The position numbers and the translations under genes are program-made. A stretch of DNA of 52,010 bases from Clostridia bacterium (GTDB lineage: Bacteria; Bacillota; Clostridia; Lachnospirales; Anaerotignaceae): positions 1-52,010 of the forward strand of contig RZZU01000019.1 in assembly GCA_009929735.1 (NCBI GenBank), written 5' to 3'. This document shows, piece by piece, positions 24,129 to 32,952 of the stretch. Within the stretch, counting starts at the first letter, position 1; each line of letters begins with the position of its first letter. The notes under the pieces were generated by a model that saw only the letters and a program-made list of their open reading frames with translations, did not search any database and had not been told where the DNA came from.

Positions 24129-25231
24129 AGCAAAAACTAATACTTTTAGCCGTTTGCGCCGCTCTTTTGGCTGGATGTGCCAAGGATGCAGGTCCGGAAG
24201 AAGAAACCGCATTACGCAACGTTGAGGTGTCTGCCATCGAGAAAGACTCCATTGCCAATAGCTTCTCTTATTCAGGAAAAGCCGCTGCATCAAAAGAAAT
24301 TTCTGTAATACCCACCATTCCAGGAAAGGTTGTAAACTATTCCTTTGAAGTCGGAGATACCGTTCGGGAAAATCAAGTGCTCTTTACCGTTGATTCCTCC
24401 AGCTTAAATGATCAGCTGCGCAGTGCACAGGCAAGCTACAAGGCTTCAAAGCTAAGCCTTGATAATGCGGAAAAATCCTATACCAATAATAAGGTTCTCT
24501 TTGATGCAGGCATCATTTCCCAAACAGAAATGGATCAAATCAAATTAGCGTATGAATCCGCACAGGCAAACATCGAAGCACTGGACGTAAGCCTTGAAAT
24601 TTTGAAAAAGAATATCAGCGATTGCACCGTTACCTCACCCATGACTGGTGTTGTTGTGACAAGAGGCGTGGAAAGAGGAAGCTTTGCCAGCCAATCCGCC
24701 CCTGCATATGTGCTTATGGACCTTTCCACAATCAAGGTTGAGGTCGGTGTTTCCGAGCAGACAGTCAATGCCATCCATGTTGGGGATGAAGTACAAGTTA
24801 GCATGAGCGCCGTTTCCGATACCCCTTTAATTGGAAAGGTTTCGACCATCAGCCCTGCTTCCAGCCAAACAGGTACATATTCTGTAAAGGTCGAGCTTTC
24901 TAACAAGGATGGAATGATTAAGTCTGGTATGTTAGCAGAAGTTAACTTTACAAAGGAGCAAGCGGTGGATGTTCTTGTGCTGCCCAGAAGCGCAGTCATT
25001 ACCAAAGACGACGAAACCTACATTTATATTGTAGAAGGCGATACAGCAAAGAAAACCCCTGTAACCATCGGTATTGATACTGGCGAAACCGTTCAGATCA
25101 CCTCCGATTTGCCCGAAGGCACTCAGGTCGTAACCCGTGGTCAAACATACCTTTCCGATGGGGAAAAGGTTGCTATTGCAACGCAAGCTCCTGTTGAAAA
25201 TACCTCAGAAGATACGGCAAAGGGGGAATAA
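24125..25231 (+). CDS. Efflux periplasmic-adaptor (MFP) lipoprotein
   Basis: 368 residues: lipobox LLAGC after a short signal, then biotinyl-lipoyl-like hairpins (PGKVVNYSFEVGDTVRENQVLF and SPMTGVVVTRGVERGSFAS) around a coiled coil (about 95-160), a beta-barrel, and a membrane-proximal C-terminal domain. It is the HlyD/AcrA-type partner of the RND pump encoded three bases downstream. Lipid-anchored to the outer face, as expected in a Gram-positive envelope. Confidence 0.93.
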   Translation: MKQKLILLAVCAALLAGCAKDAGPEEETALRNVEVSAIEKDSIANSFSYSGKAAASKEISVIPTIPGKVVNYSFEVGDTVRENQVLFTVDSSSLNDQLRSAQASYKASKLSLDNAEKSYTNNKVLFDAGIISQTEMDQIKLAYESAQANIEALDVSLEILKKNISDCTVTSPMTGVVVTRGVERGSFASQSAPAYVLMDLSTIKVEVGVSEQTVNAIHVGDEVQVSMSAVSDTPLIGKVSTISPASSQTGTYSVKVELSNKDGMIKSGMLAEVNFTKEQAVDVLVLPRSAVITKDDETYIYIVEGDTAKKTPVTIGIDTGETVQITSDLPEGTQVVTRGQTYLSDGEKVAIATQAPVENTSEDTAKGE

Positions 25232-25234
25232 ATT

Positions 25235-28200
25235 ATGCTATCCAGACTCTCCATCCGCCGACCTGTCACCACAATTATGATGACTCTGATGGTATTTATT
25301 GCAGGTATTGTAGCCTATAGCAGTCTAAACCTGGCATTAATGCCTAACATTGATATACCCGTTGTACTGGTTAGCACCACCTATGTAGGCGCAGGCCCCG
25401 AAGAAATTGAAAACATTGTTTCAAAGCCTCTGGAGGATGCACTGGGCACGGTAAATAATGTAGATACCATTACTTCCGTATCTAATTCCAACAATTCGTT
25501 AATTATGGTTCAATTTGTGGATGGTACGGATATTGACATGGCATCCATAGATTTACGAGATGTATTAGACCGTGTAAAATATTCTCTGCCTGACGATGTT
25601 GACGATCCTGTTATCAATAAAATAGACATGAACGCTGTCCCCATCTATTTGGGCGTTACGGCAGATAATCTCGACTTAAACGAACTGAACGATTTATTGG
25701 AAGACGATATTATACCCCGATTGGAGCGTATTGAAGGCGTTGCTTCCGTTGAACTCTATGGCGGTATTGAAAAAGAAGTTGCAATTACCGTTGATCCAAC
25801 GAAGCTTGCAGGATACAATCTAAACATAAATACGCTCTCTCAAATTTTAGCCGCAGAAAATATGAACCTGCCCTCTGGCACGCTTTCTCAGGGCGAAACA
25901 AAGATGCAGGTACGTACCGTCGGGCAGTTTTCTACAGTTGATGAAATCAGGGATTTGCCCATTACCACCCCTTCTGGCGCAGTCATTCAGCTTAGCGACG
26001 TAGCAAACATAGAAGAAACGCAAAAGGATACCCAATCCATCTCCTATGTCAACGACGAAAAAGGTATCTTTGTCGCTGTCAATAAACAGTCTACGGCAAA
26101 CCTTGTGAAAACAAGTGAGAAGGTTCAAAAAGAATTAGATAAGCTTTTAACGGAATATCCCCACCTTAAAATCGGCACCGTTATGGATACCTCTGACTAT
26201 ATCAAGGATTCTATTTCAAACGTAACGGTAACAGCATTCTTGAGTGCATTAATTGCATTCTTTGTACTGCTGCTGTTTTTGAAGAACCCTGTCACATCAG
26301 GAATTATTGCCGTATCCATCCCTGCCTCTATTTTGGCAACCTTTGCCTTGATGTATTTGGCGGGTATGTCCTTAAATATCCTCTCCATGGGCGGTGTCGC
26401 CATTGGTATCGGTATGCTGGTTGACAACTCCATCGTTGTTTTGGACAGCATTTATCAGTATTATGAGCGTGGCTATACACCAAAGGAAGCAGCGGAGATT
26501 GGTGCCAAGGAGGTTACCATGGCAGTTACCGCTTCAACCTTAACAACGATAGCGGTATTCTTACCCATTGCTTTCACGAAAGGCTCCGTAGGGCAGCTTT
26601 TGCAAAACCTGTCCTTCTCGGTAACCTTTTCCTTGCTGTCCTCCCTTGTAGTGGCCATAACCTTTGTTCCTATGGCAAGTGCCTTGCTGCTGCAAAAGAA
26701 CAAAAAAACAAAATTGCGCAAATACAAAAAATTCTCTGCAGGGCTCGTCCTGTGGGATAAAGTTTTAGATCGCATCACACAAGTATACGATAACTTGATA
26801 CGTTGGGCTTTGGCACATCGTAAAAAAACAATCCTTCTTGTTTTGGTAATCTTTATCGGCAGCTTGGCAACAGTACCCTTCGCAGGAATGGACTTTATGG
26901 AGGAAATGGATGAAGGTACTGCAAATATCACCATTAACCTCCCCAATGGCACCTCCTTGGATCATACGGAAGAGGTTGTTTTAGAGGCACTTTATCGCCT
27001 ACAAACAATCCCCGAGGCGGAATCCGTTTTTGCTAACATTGGTGCAGATAATATGTCCTACGATAGCTCTCTTGCAAGTATTTATTTTAATTTAGTTCCC
27101 AAAAAAGAGCGAAGCCGCAGTACCTCTGAGGTTTGCGAAGAAATTAAAACCCTATTGGGGGATATTCCCGGCATCGAGCTTACCGTTTCCGCTTCCCAAT
27201 CGGCAATGGGCAGCTCAAGCAGTGCCGATGTAACCTTTAATGTCTACGGCTATGATAATAACGTTTTGATGAGCATAGAGGACGAAATTGTTGATCTGAT
27301 CAGTAATATCGATGGCTTTACCGACGTAGAAGGCTCTACGGGTACCACCGTGCCTGAGGCAAAGGTTGTCATTAACCGAAGCAAAGCCTCAAATTATGGT
27401 ATCACAACCTCCAGCATTGCCAACGCATTAAACGCCGCAATTTCTGGCTCCACGGCAACCCAGTATAAGGTGGATGGCACCGAATTGGATGTGATACTGC
27501 GTTACAATGAAAATGAGTTAAATTATTTGACGGACTTAAATAACCTAACGGTTACCTCCGCAAGTGGCAGCCAAATACCTCTTACGGATATTGCTACCGT
27601 AGAGGTCGACGAAAGTGCCACCTCTATTAGCCGAGAAAACCAAAAGAATTATATCACCATCAGTGCCAATACGCCTGATTTAAGCGGAAGTGAAGCACAA
27701 AAGCTGATCGATCAGGCAATGGCTTCCTATTCCTTCCCCAACGGTTGTTCTTATGACTACTCCGGAAATATGGAAATGATGATGGACTCCTTTAGAAGCC
27801 TTATGCTTTGTATGTTGATTGGCGTACTCTTGGTTTATATGATTATGGCGGCTCAGTTTGAGTCCCTGCGCTACCCTTTTATCGTTATGTTCTCCATGCC
27901 TTTGGCAATTACGGGCGGTATTTTAGGTTTGTTCCTCACAGGTCATTCCATCACAACGCCAGCCTTTATGGGCTTTGTCATGCTGGTTGGTATGGTTGTA
28001 AATAATGCCATCGTATTGGTAGACTATGCAAATCAGCTGATGGGCCGTGGCCTAAGCTGCTACGATGCTTTGGTAACCGCAGGCCCCAGACGTTTGCGTC
28101 CTATTTTAATGACCACCTTAACAACCGTATTAGGTATGCTTCCTATGGCTATAAGCAATGCGGAAGGCGGCGAAATGATGAAAAGCTTAGCAATCGCTGT

Positions 28201-28354
28201 TATTTTCGGTCTAACCTTCTCCACCGTTGTAACCCTTGTATTTATCCCTGTTGTTTACCTTTGGATGAATGAGAGAAAAGAACGGCGAAAACAAAAGAAA
28301 TCAGCAAAAAAAGAGAAAAAGGCTTTAAAAGCAGAAAAAAAAGTAACTGCCTAG
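25235..28354 (+). CDS. RND-family efflux transporter (AcrB/SwrC-like)
   Basis: 1039 residues, normal for the family, with the duplicated RND architecture. A membrane helix follows the start (SIRRPVTTIMMTLMVF). A large porter domain is followed by a helix group with GVAIGIGMLVDNSIVVLD, carrying the proton-relay Asp. A second helix opens with TILLVLVIFIG, then a second porter domain and a final group with MGFVMLVGMVVNNAIVLVDY. The C-terminus is a Lys-rich tail. With the MFP lipoprotein it would export drugs, detergents or peptides by proton antiport. No outer-membrane factor is encoded. Confidence 0.95.
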   Translation: MLSRLSIRRPVTTIMMTLMVFIAGIVAYSSLNLALMPNIDIPVVLVSTTYVGAGPEEIENIVSKPLEDALGTVNNVDTITSVSNSNNSLIMVQFVDGTDIDMASIDLRDVLDRVKYSLPDDVDDPVINKIDMNAVPIYLGVTADNLDLNELNDLLEDDIIPRLERIEGVASVELYGGIEKEVAITVDPTKLAGYNLNINTLSQILAAENMNLPSGTLSQGETKMQVRTVGQFSTVDEIRDLPITTPSGAVIQLSDVANIEETQKDTQSISYVNDEKGIFVAVNKQSTANLVKTSEKVQKELDKLLTEYPHLKIGTVMDTSDYIKDSISNVTVTAFLSALIAFFVLLLFLKNPVTSGIIAVSIPASILATFALMYLAGMSLNILSMGGVAIGIGMLVDNSIVVLDSIYQYYERGYTPKEAAEIGAKEVTMAVTASTLTTIAVFLPIAFTKGSVGQLLQNLSFSVTFSLLSSLVVAITFVPMASALLLQKNKKTKLRKYKKFSAGLVLWDKVLDRITQVYDNLIRWALAHRKKTILLVLVIFIGSLATVPFAGMDFMEEMDEGTANITINLPNGTSLDHTEEVVLEALYRLQTIPEAESVFANIGADNMSYDSSLASIYFNLVPKKERSRSTSEVCEEIKTLLGDIPGIELTVSASQSAMGSSSSADVTFNVYGYDNNVLMSIEDEIVDLISNIDGFTDVEGSTGTTVPEAKVVINRSKASNYGITTSSIANALNAAISGSTATQYKVDGTELDVILRYNENELNYLTDLNNLTVTSASGSQIPLTDIATVEVDESATSISRENQKNYITISANTPDLSGSEAQKLIDQAMASYSFPNGCSYDYSGNMEMMMDSFRSLMLCMLIGVLLVYMIMAAQFESLRYPFIVMFSMPLAITGGILGLFLTGHSITTPAFMGFVMLVGMVVNNAIVLVDYANQLMGRGLSCYDALVTAGPRRLRPILMTTLTTVLGMLPMAISNAEGGEMMKSLAIAVIFGLTFSTVVTLVFIPVVYLWMNERKERRKQKKSAKKEKKALKAEKKVTA

Positions 28355-28417
28355 AAATAATTTGCGTTCCATATTGCCTTTCCCTTTGTAAAGGCAGTAT
28401 ACTGGAAGTAACATACA

Positions 28418-28452
28418 AGTACCGTTTATTATGTTTAGATAAACGGTACTTT
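28418..28452 (+). terminator. Hairpin after the efflux operon
   Basis: AGTACCGTTTA pairs with TAAACGGTACT around an 11-base loop; the T-run is short (TTTC). A smaller hairpin (TGCCTTT/AAAGGCA) precedes it at about 28,374. Confidence 0.65.
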
Positions 28453-28486
28453 CGTATGTAGAATTACATGAGAGAGGAAACGCAGT

Positions 28487-29209
28487 ATGAAGCTTACAAA
28501 AATATCGGACCACATTTATTATATGGAACACAGTACCGAAACCGACCGCCCCGCTTTGGGATACGTCAAAGGGGAAAAAGGAGGCTTTATGATGGATGCG
28601 GGCAATTCTGCCGCTCATTATCATCATTTTATGGAAAAGCTGAAGGAAAATCAGCTCCCCCCTCCCCGCTATCTCTCCATAACCCACGCCCACTGGGATC
28701 ATAGCTTTGGGCTTTGGGCGACAAATGCCGCTACTATTGCAGGCGGTAAAACCAATAAAGAGCTGGAAAAAATGACGCATTGGGCGTGGGATGAGGCTTC
28801 CATGCAAAAACGCTTGGAAACAGGGGAAGAATCCGATTTTTCCGACACCCATATCCGTATGGAATATCCCCACCGCAGCGACATCCACCCAAAAACCGCA
28901 GAAATCAGCTTTAACGGCTCCATGACCATTGATTTGGGAGATGTTACCTGTATTTTAAGGGAAATTGTATCTCCGCATTGTCGGGATGCTGTGGTATTTA
29001 AGATTCCCCAAGATGGGGTTGTTTTTCTGGGGGACTCCTATTGTTCGGTTCCCCGTGGGGAGGAATGGGTTTATGACAAGGTTTTGCTGACCGCATATAT
29101 TGACGAGCTGGAGAAAATCGACTTCCGCCTTGCCATCAAAGGGCACCATCCACCGCAAACAAAGGAAGCACTTTTGGCAGAATTGAAGGCAGAATGGAAA
29201 AACCTTTAA
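28487..29209 (+). CDS. MBL-fold metallohydrolase
   Basis: 240 residues. Zinc-binding THAHWDHSFG, a distal His after REIVSPH, the Asp in FLGDSYC and the last His in IKGHHPP complete a beta-lactamase-fold binuclear site. A helical insert (about 80-120) lies between the first and second ligand groups. Substrate unknown; could be a thioester/lactone hydrolase. AGAGG before the ATG; monocistronic. Confidence 0.9.
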   Translation: MKLTKISDHIYYMEHSTETDRPALGYVKGEKGGFMMDAGNSAAHYHHFMEKLKENQLPPPRYLSITHAHWDHSFGLWATNAATIAGGKTNKELEKMTHWAWDEASMQKRLETGEESDFSDTHIRMEYPHRSDIHPKTAEISFNGSMTIDLGDVTCILREIVSPHCRDAVVFKIPQDGVVFLGDSYCSVPRGEEWVYDKVLLTAYIDELEKIDFRLAIKGHHPPQTKEALLAELKAEWKNL

Positions 29210-29228
29210 GCTTATCTGTAAAAATATG

Positions 29229-29270
29229 AAAAAGCCTGTATTGCAAATCCACACAATACAGGCCTTTTTT
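29229..29270. terminator. Bidirectional terminator
   Basis: GCCTGTATTG (29234-29243) pairs with CAATACAGGC (29254-29263), with T6 after it on plus and T5 on minus. Shared by the MBL gene and the convergent copper-amine-oxidase-N gene. Confidence 0.9.
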
Positions 29271-29283
29271 ATATATATTTTCC

Positions 29284-30312
29284 TTATAATTCAATCTTCA
29301 TGGTAAAGGAAACGATGCCCGCTTCCTTGGGCGCAATGGTTTCAGGAGGTAAATAGAACGCAATGCCATCCTTCGTCACATAATATCCCACTTCATCAAA
29401 ATACCGCTCTAAACGAGATTTTGCATCGGAATAAAAGCTTTCAGGCTTTGCATCAATCAATTTACCAAAGGAACTGCTCCAAAAATCCTGTATCTCGGCT
29501 TCGCTGTCCTCTATGACATCAGAAAGCGCCAGCTCCTTCCCTGTTTTTGCCGAAAAGGTATGCGAGGTACAGACCTTCACCGATTGGCTTCCCCCTGTAT
29601 ATTGGGTGCTTGTCCCATAAAAGGAAATCAACTTACTATCATCCCTTGTCATCTCATAGGAACCAACAAAAGAATAGGGTATAAAGGAATTCCCCTTCGC
29701 CTTTGCCGCCGCATATTCCGTTTTCGCTTTTTTGCCGTAATCCTCCACAAATGCCCTGGCTTCCGCCATCAGCGTTTTTTGAATTTCATCCGCATATGCG
29801 CTGTTGCTTGGCACAAAATTCATTTTATAAGACAAAACGGTGGTGCCATCGTCTGCCTCTATGGTGGTGGAATCGTTGTATTCAGCCGCACCTTCTGCGG
29901 ATATGATGGTAATCACATATCCCACAGGGTCCCAACCGACCTCTGCATCAAATGACTCTGCAATGGCACGCACAGGCACCATTGTTCTGTCGCTGATAAT
30001 ACGAGCAGGTACTGCCATGGTATAAACAAGCTGTCCGTTTTTATAAAGCCCTGCATCGCCGATTTTTAAAACCAAGGTATCCCCGTTTTTGGTGGAGGTA
30101 ATGGTTTGGTCAGGCTCAGACCACGCAACCTCACTGCCCAAGGCCTGAAAGATTGCCCGCATGGGCACCAGCGTACGGTCGTCTATAATAACTGGGGGCT
30201 GATCAAAGGAAACCGCCTGTCCATCAACATATACCTGAATGGTGGGAGAAGCAACTGCGGGCACCGCAAAGAACAGAGCCGCAACCATCATCGCCAAAAA
30301 GCTCTTTTTCAT
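29284..30312 (-). CDS. Secreted protein: copper amine oxidase N-domain plus RsiV-like domain
   Basis: 342 residues. Signal peptide (MKKSFLAMMVAALFFAVPAVAS), then a stalk domain with two repeats of the pattern I-I-x-D-R-T-x-V-P-x-R-A-I (DDRTLVPMRAIFQALG and SDRTMVPVRAIAESF). After that comes a C-terminal region of the DUF4163/DUF3298 (RsiV-like) kind. The stalk alone does not imply copper oxidase activity; it is a common clostridial cell-surface module. The ATG at 30312 follows GGGGTGA and yields a proper signal peptide. Confidence 0.86.
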   Translation of the reverse strand: MKKSFLAMMVAALFFAVPAVASPTIQVYVDGQAVSFDQPPVIIDDRTLVPMRAIFQALGSEVAWSEPDQTITSTKNGDTLVLKIGDAGLYKNGQLVYTMAVPARIISDRTMVPVRAIAESFDAEVGWDPVGYVITIISAEGAAEYNDSTTIEADDGTTVLSYKMNFVPSNSAYADEIQKTLMAEARAFVEDYGKKAKTEYAAAKAKGNSFIPYSFVGSYEMTRDDSKLISFYGTSTQYTGGSQSVKVCTSHTFSAKTGKELALSDVIEDSEAEIQDFWSSSFGKLIDAKPESFYSDAKSRLERYFDEVGYYVTKDGIAFYLPPETIAPKEAGIVSFTMKIEL

Positions 30313-30331
30313 GCTTATGTCACCCCTTTTT

Positions 30332-30850
30332 CTAATTTTCTTTGATAAAGGCTTCTTTTTCGTTTGCAATTTCTTCAGCCTTTAAGGCATATTTCATGGC
30401 TAAGCCGCCGCAATAGCCAATAATCTGCATACAATTTTTCTTTCTTGCCTTTCCTTCAAACTCACCCAACGGGTTGGAAAGCTCTTTGCAAATTAAGGTG
30501 CCATAATGCCCCTCAATTTCCTGAACCATCTCCCCCACCAGTGCATAAACATCCTTTAATTCGGAAATTCGCTCGCCGACGGTTTCCTTTGCAAAAGGGT
30601 CTTTTCTGCCGATTGCACTGCTCAGTGCCATGACGGCTCCCGTGATTGCACCGCAGGTATTCTTTGTTTCCCCCATGCCCGAACCAAAGCCTGTTGCAAG
30701 TGCCATCACTTCCTTGGGCATATCCTTATTGTACATATCCAAAAAAGTACACATAATACATTCTGTACAGTTTAAGCCTTGGCGGAAATAATTGCTGCTG
30801 TTTTTCTCAGCCTGTTCCACCAGTGTCAGTTCGTTTTTTTCCTCATCCAT
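30332..30850 (-). CDS. C_GCAxxG_C_C-family protein (putative redox)
   Basis: 172 residues. Matches the family pattern: an early Cys in FRQGLNCTECIMC, then FGSGMGETKNTCGAITGAVMAL, and late Cys in TLICKEL and CMQIIGYCGGLA. The conserved cysteines suggest redox or metal binding; no member has a settled reaction. It often sits near ferredoxin or redox genes, as here: an Fe-S operon starts divergently 123 bases away. GGGGG precedes the ATG. Confidence 0.83.
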   Translation of the reverse strand: MDEEKNELTLVEQAEKNSSNYFRQGLNCTECIMCTFLDMYNKDMPKEVMALATGFGSGMGETKNTCGAITGAVMALSSAIGRKDPFAKETVGERISELKDVYALVGEMVQEIEGHYGTLICKELSNPLGEFEGKARKKNCMQIIGYCGGLAMKYALKAEEIANEKEAFIKEN

Positions 30851-30972
30851 ACTAAAATCCCCCTAGCCTTAATTTATTGCGTAACAAAGTTACGGATTTT
30901 ATCAAAAGTCTTATGCTATTATCATATCATAAAAAAAGTAAACTTACTGTTAAAATTGAAAGGATGACCAAC

Positions 30973-31173
30973 ATGAAAAAATTGGCTAAAATAAATCTGA
31001 ATAGATGTCCCCAAAACCATGCGTGTCCATCGATGCGTGTCTGTCCCGTGAAAGCTTTGACACAGGAAAACAATTTTTCCGCCCCCATCATTCATGAAGA
31101 TCTTTGTATCGGCTGCGGAAAATGCGCAAAGGCTTGTCCGAGAAAAGCGCTTTATATGGTAGAGGAGGTCTGA
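30973..31173 (+). CDS. Small ferredoxin, two Cys clusters
   Basis: 66 residues. First cluster has spacing C-x5-C-x5-C-P (NRCPQNHACPSMRVCPVKAL); second is a regular CIGCGKCAKACP. Probably two 4Fe-4S centres. I choose the ATG giving MKKLAK, nine bases after AAAGG; the ATG three codons earlier overlaps the ribosome site. First of a three-gene operon. Confidence 0.88.
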   Translation: MKKLAKINLNRCPQNHACPSMRVCPVKALTQENNFSAPIIHEDLCIGCGKCAKACPRKALYMVEEV

Positions 31174-31174
31174 T

Positions 31175-31375
31175 GTGAAAAAAATTGCAACATTACCAAC
31201 AAGTGCCTGTGTTTCCTGCGGCTGCTGTGAAACGGTATGTCCTAAAAATGCAGTCGCTGTATATAATGGCATCTATGCCAAGGTTACGACCTCTCTTTGC
31301 ATCGGCTGCGGCCTTTGCGTGAAAGCCTGCCCTGCTCAAATTATTTCGTTAAGGGAGGCTGATTCCGTTGGCTAA
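31175..31375 (+). CDS. 2x[4Fe-4S] ferredoxin
   Basis: 66 residues with two complete C-x2-C-x2-C-x3-C-P motifs (CVSCGCCETVCP and CIGCGLCVKACP), the clostridial ferredoxin pattern. GTG start six bases after GGAGG, one base after the previous stop. It likely passes electrons between the first protein and the membrane protein that overlaps its end. Confidence 0.92.
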   Translation: MKKIATLPTSACVSCGCCETVCPKNAVAVYNGIYAKVTTSLCIGCGLCVKACPAQIISLREADSVG

Positions 31376-31940
31376 GAAAAGAAATTGGTATGACTATCTA
31401 TGGATTGTATCTTTGCTCTATCTGGCACTTGGCTTTTTCAACATCATGTTTGCGTGGTTGGGGCTGATTTGCTTCGTTGTCCCCCTGATAATGTCCTTTG
31501 CCGGCGGTAAAAAGGGCTATTGCAACCGCTACTGTGGCAGAGGACAGCTTTTGTTTCTCTTAGGAAAACGTTTTTCAAAAAACCTTCCTGTTCCCAAATG
31601 GCTTACCAGCAAATGGTTTCGCTACGGCTTTTTGACCTTCTTTCTCCTCATGTTTTTCAATATGCTGTTTTCCACCTACTTGGTTTTTGCGCAGGCAAAG
31701 GATTTAAAAGAGATTGTTACTCTGCTTTGGAGCTTTTCCCTGCCCTGGAACTTTGCTTCCTCGGCCGCTCCCGTTTCTGATTGGGTAAAACAGTTCGCCT
31801 TCGGCTTTTACGGCGTCATGCTTACCTCTACGGTATTGGGCTTAATCACGATGCTGCTGTTCCGCCCACGTACGTGGTGCGTTTATTGCCCCATGGGTAC
31901 CATGACACAACTGGTATGTAAAGCAAAATATAAAGAATAA
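31368..31940 (+). CDS. Membrane Fe-S protein (NapH/CcoG-like)
   Basis: 190 residues, four to five membrane segments, with two cysteine pairs near the membrane: YCNRYCGRGQL after the second helix and WCVYCPMGTMTQ at the end. This is the signature of the 4Fe-4S integral proteins related to NapH and NosR. TTG start, nine bases after GGGAGG, overlapping the ferredoxin by eight bases. Probably accepts or delivers electrons at the membrane for the two ferredoxins. Donor and acceptor are unknown. Confidence 0.86.
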   Translation: MAKKRNWYDYLWIVSLLYLALGFFNIMFAWLGLICFVVPLIMSFAGGKKGYCNRYCGRGQLLFLLGKRFSKNLPVPKWLTSKWFRYGFLTFFLLMFFNMLFSTYLVFAQAKDLKEIVTLLWSFSLPWNFASSAAPVSDWVKQFAFGFYGVMLTSTVLGLITMLLFRPRTWCVYCPMGTMTQLVCKAKYKE

Positions 31941-32115
31941 TTCTAAGGAAGCGCTGATTTAATGGAGGGTGTGCAGATGGTCGAAGAAATTTTTCAGTTG
32001 ACAAGGAAAAAAATGCAGTAATCGCAACGCTATTGCGAGGCTTTTTGACGCCGCCCAAGTGGAAAATTTATCGATCAGACGTGCACACGGAATTAAGCAG
32101 GGTTTCCCTAAATTC
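31939..32115. mobile_element. MITE-like element with AATTC target duplication
   Basis: 167 bp (31944-32110), non-coding. Ends are imperfect inverted repeats of about 20 bp (TAAGGAAGCGCTGATTTAAT at left; ATTAAGCAGGGTTTCCCTA at right, about 15 of 20 paired). The 5-bp AATTC flanks both ends (31939-31943 and 32111-32115); the left copy overlaps the stop of the preceding gene. An internal hairpin TCGCAA-CGCTA-TTGCGA is present. Not related to the repeat family at 11.3/14.3/35.6/50.3 kb. Confidence 0.65.
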
Positions 32116-32122
32116 CCCTCTC

Positions 32123-32154
32123 AAAAGGTATCATTGGTTTCCATGGTACCTTTT
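32123..32154. terminator. Terminator between Fe-S operon and Crp gene
   Basis: AAAAGGTATCAT pairs with ATGGTACCTTTT (one wobble); T-runs on both strands. Confidence 0.82.
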
Positions 32155-32814
32155 TCAAAGCAGTGCATACAGCTCTTTTTTGTCCAGCAAGTGAATACAT
32201 CCACGACCGACGGTAATCAGCTCTTTTTCCTTCATTCGCTTTAAGGTGCGGCTGACCGCTTCCCTGGCACTGCCGATATTTTCTGCGATTTCCTCCTGCG
32301 TGATATGCAGGGTGTCACTTTTGCGCTGACTGCTTTCATCCAGCAAATAAGAAGCAAGACGCTGTTCCAAATTCAAAAACATCATCTGCTGCACCCCTTC
32401 CACAAGGGAGGACATTCGCTCCATCATCAGCTCCAGTGAAAAGTTTTTGACATAAATATTTTGCTGCTCCACGGTGGAAAAAACCTCTGTGGGTATCAGC
32501 AAAAGACGGCACGCCTCAGATGCCTCCACCTCTACATCAAAGGTAATCTGCGACATCGCACAAGCCATAGTGAGCATACAAAACTCGCCTTCACGCAGGC
32601 GAAAAATCGTTGCCTTCTTTCCTTCCTCGGAAATCAGATAGGCACGTACCGCTCCTTGCAGCACCATCACCATGCCCAAAGACCCTCTCGCAGGGGTATA
32701 AATCAAATCTCCCTCATCAAACTCCAGAATTTTCATGTTTTTCTGTAAAAAACCCTTTTCTTCTTCCGTAAGATAAGAATAAAAAGGCAGCGCCTCTATT
32801 TTATTGGGAATCAT
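32155..32814 (-). CDS. Crp/Fnr-family transcriptional regulator
   Basis: 219 residues: a cyclic-nucleotide-binding-type beta roll (about 1-115, including FDEGDLIYTPARG and the LREGEFC segment), a long dimer helix, and a winged HTH with ITQEEIAENIGSAREAVSRT. No N-terminal Fnr-type Cys set; the cAMP phosphate-binding motif is not conserved, so the ligand is unknown. The ATG follows AGGAGG. Divergent from an HTH-less Crp-like gene and next to the Fe-S operon, which it may control. Confidence 0.92.
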   Translation of the reverse strand: MIPNKIEALPFYSYLTEEEKGFLQKNMKILEFDEGDLIYTPARGSLGMVMVLQGAVRAYLISEEGKKATIFRLREGEFCMLTMACAMSQITFDVEVEASEACRLLLIPTEVFSTVEQQNIYVKNFSLELMMERMSSLVEGVQQMMFLNLEQRLASYLLDESSQRKSDTLHITQEEIAENIGSAREAVSRTLKRMKEKELITVGRGCIHLLDKKELYALL

Positions 32815-32854
32815 AGGAATCCTCCTTTTCTTGGCAATCACCTTACATAGTTTG

Positions 32855-32883
32855 ATTTTATGGCATTGTTTAAAAGTTGTCAA
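32855..32883 (-). promoter_or_regulatory. Crp gene promoter
   Basis: TTGACA (32878-32883), 17-base spacer, TAAAAT (32855-32860) on the minus strand. Its -35 is 11 bases from the -35 of the divergent promoter. Confidence 0.78.
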
Positions 32884-32894
32884 GGGCGGCTTGC

Positions 32895-32923
32895 TTGACG
32901 CAAGCCTTGCTTCATGCTAAAAT
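32895..32923 (+). promoter_or_regulatory. Promoter of the Crp-like HTH-less gene
   Basis: TTGACG (32895-32900), 17-base spacer, TAAAAT (32918-32923), about 30 bases before the start codon. Confidence 0.75.
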
Positions 32924-32952
32924 CCAGCCATACAGATACGGAGGTACAAAAG

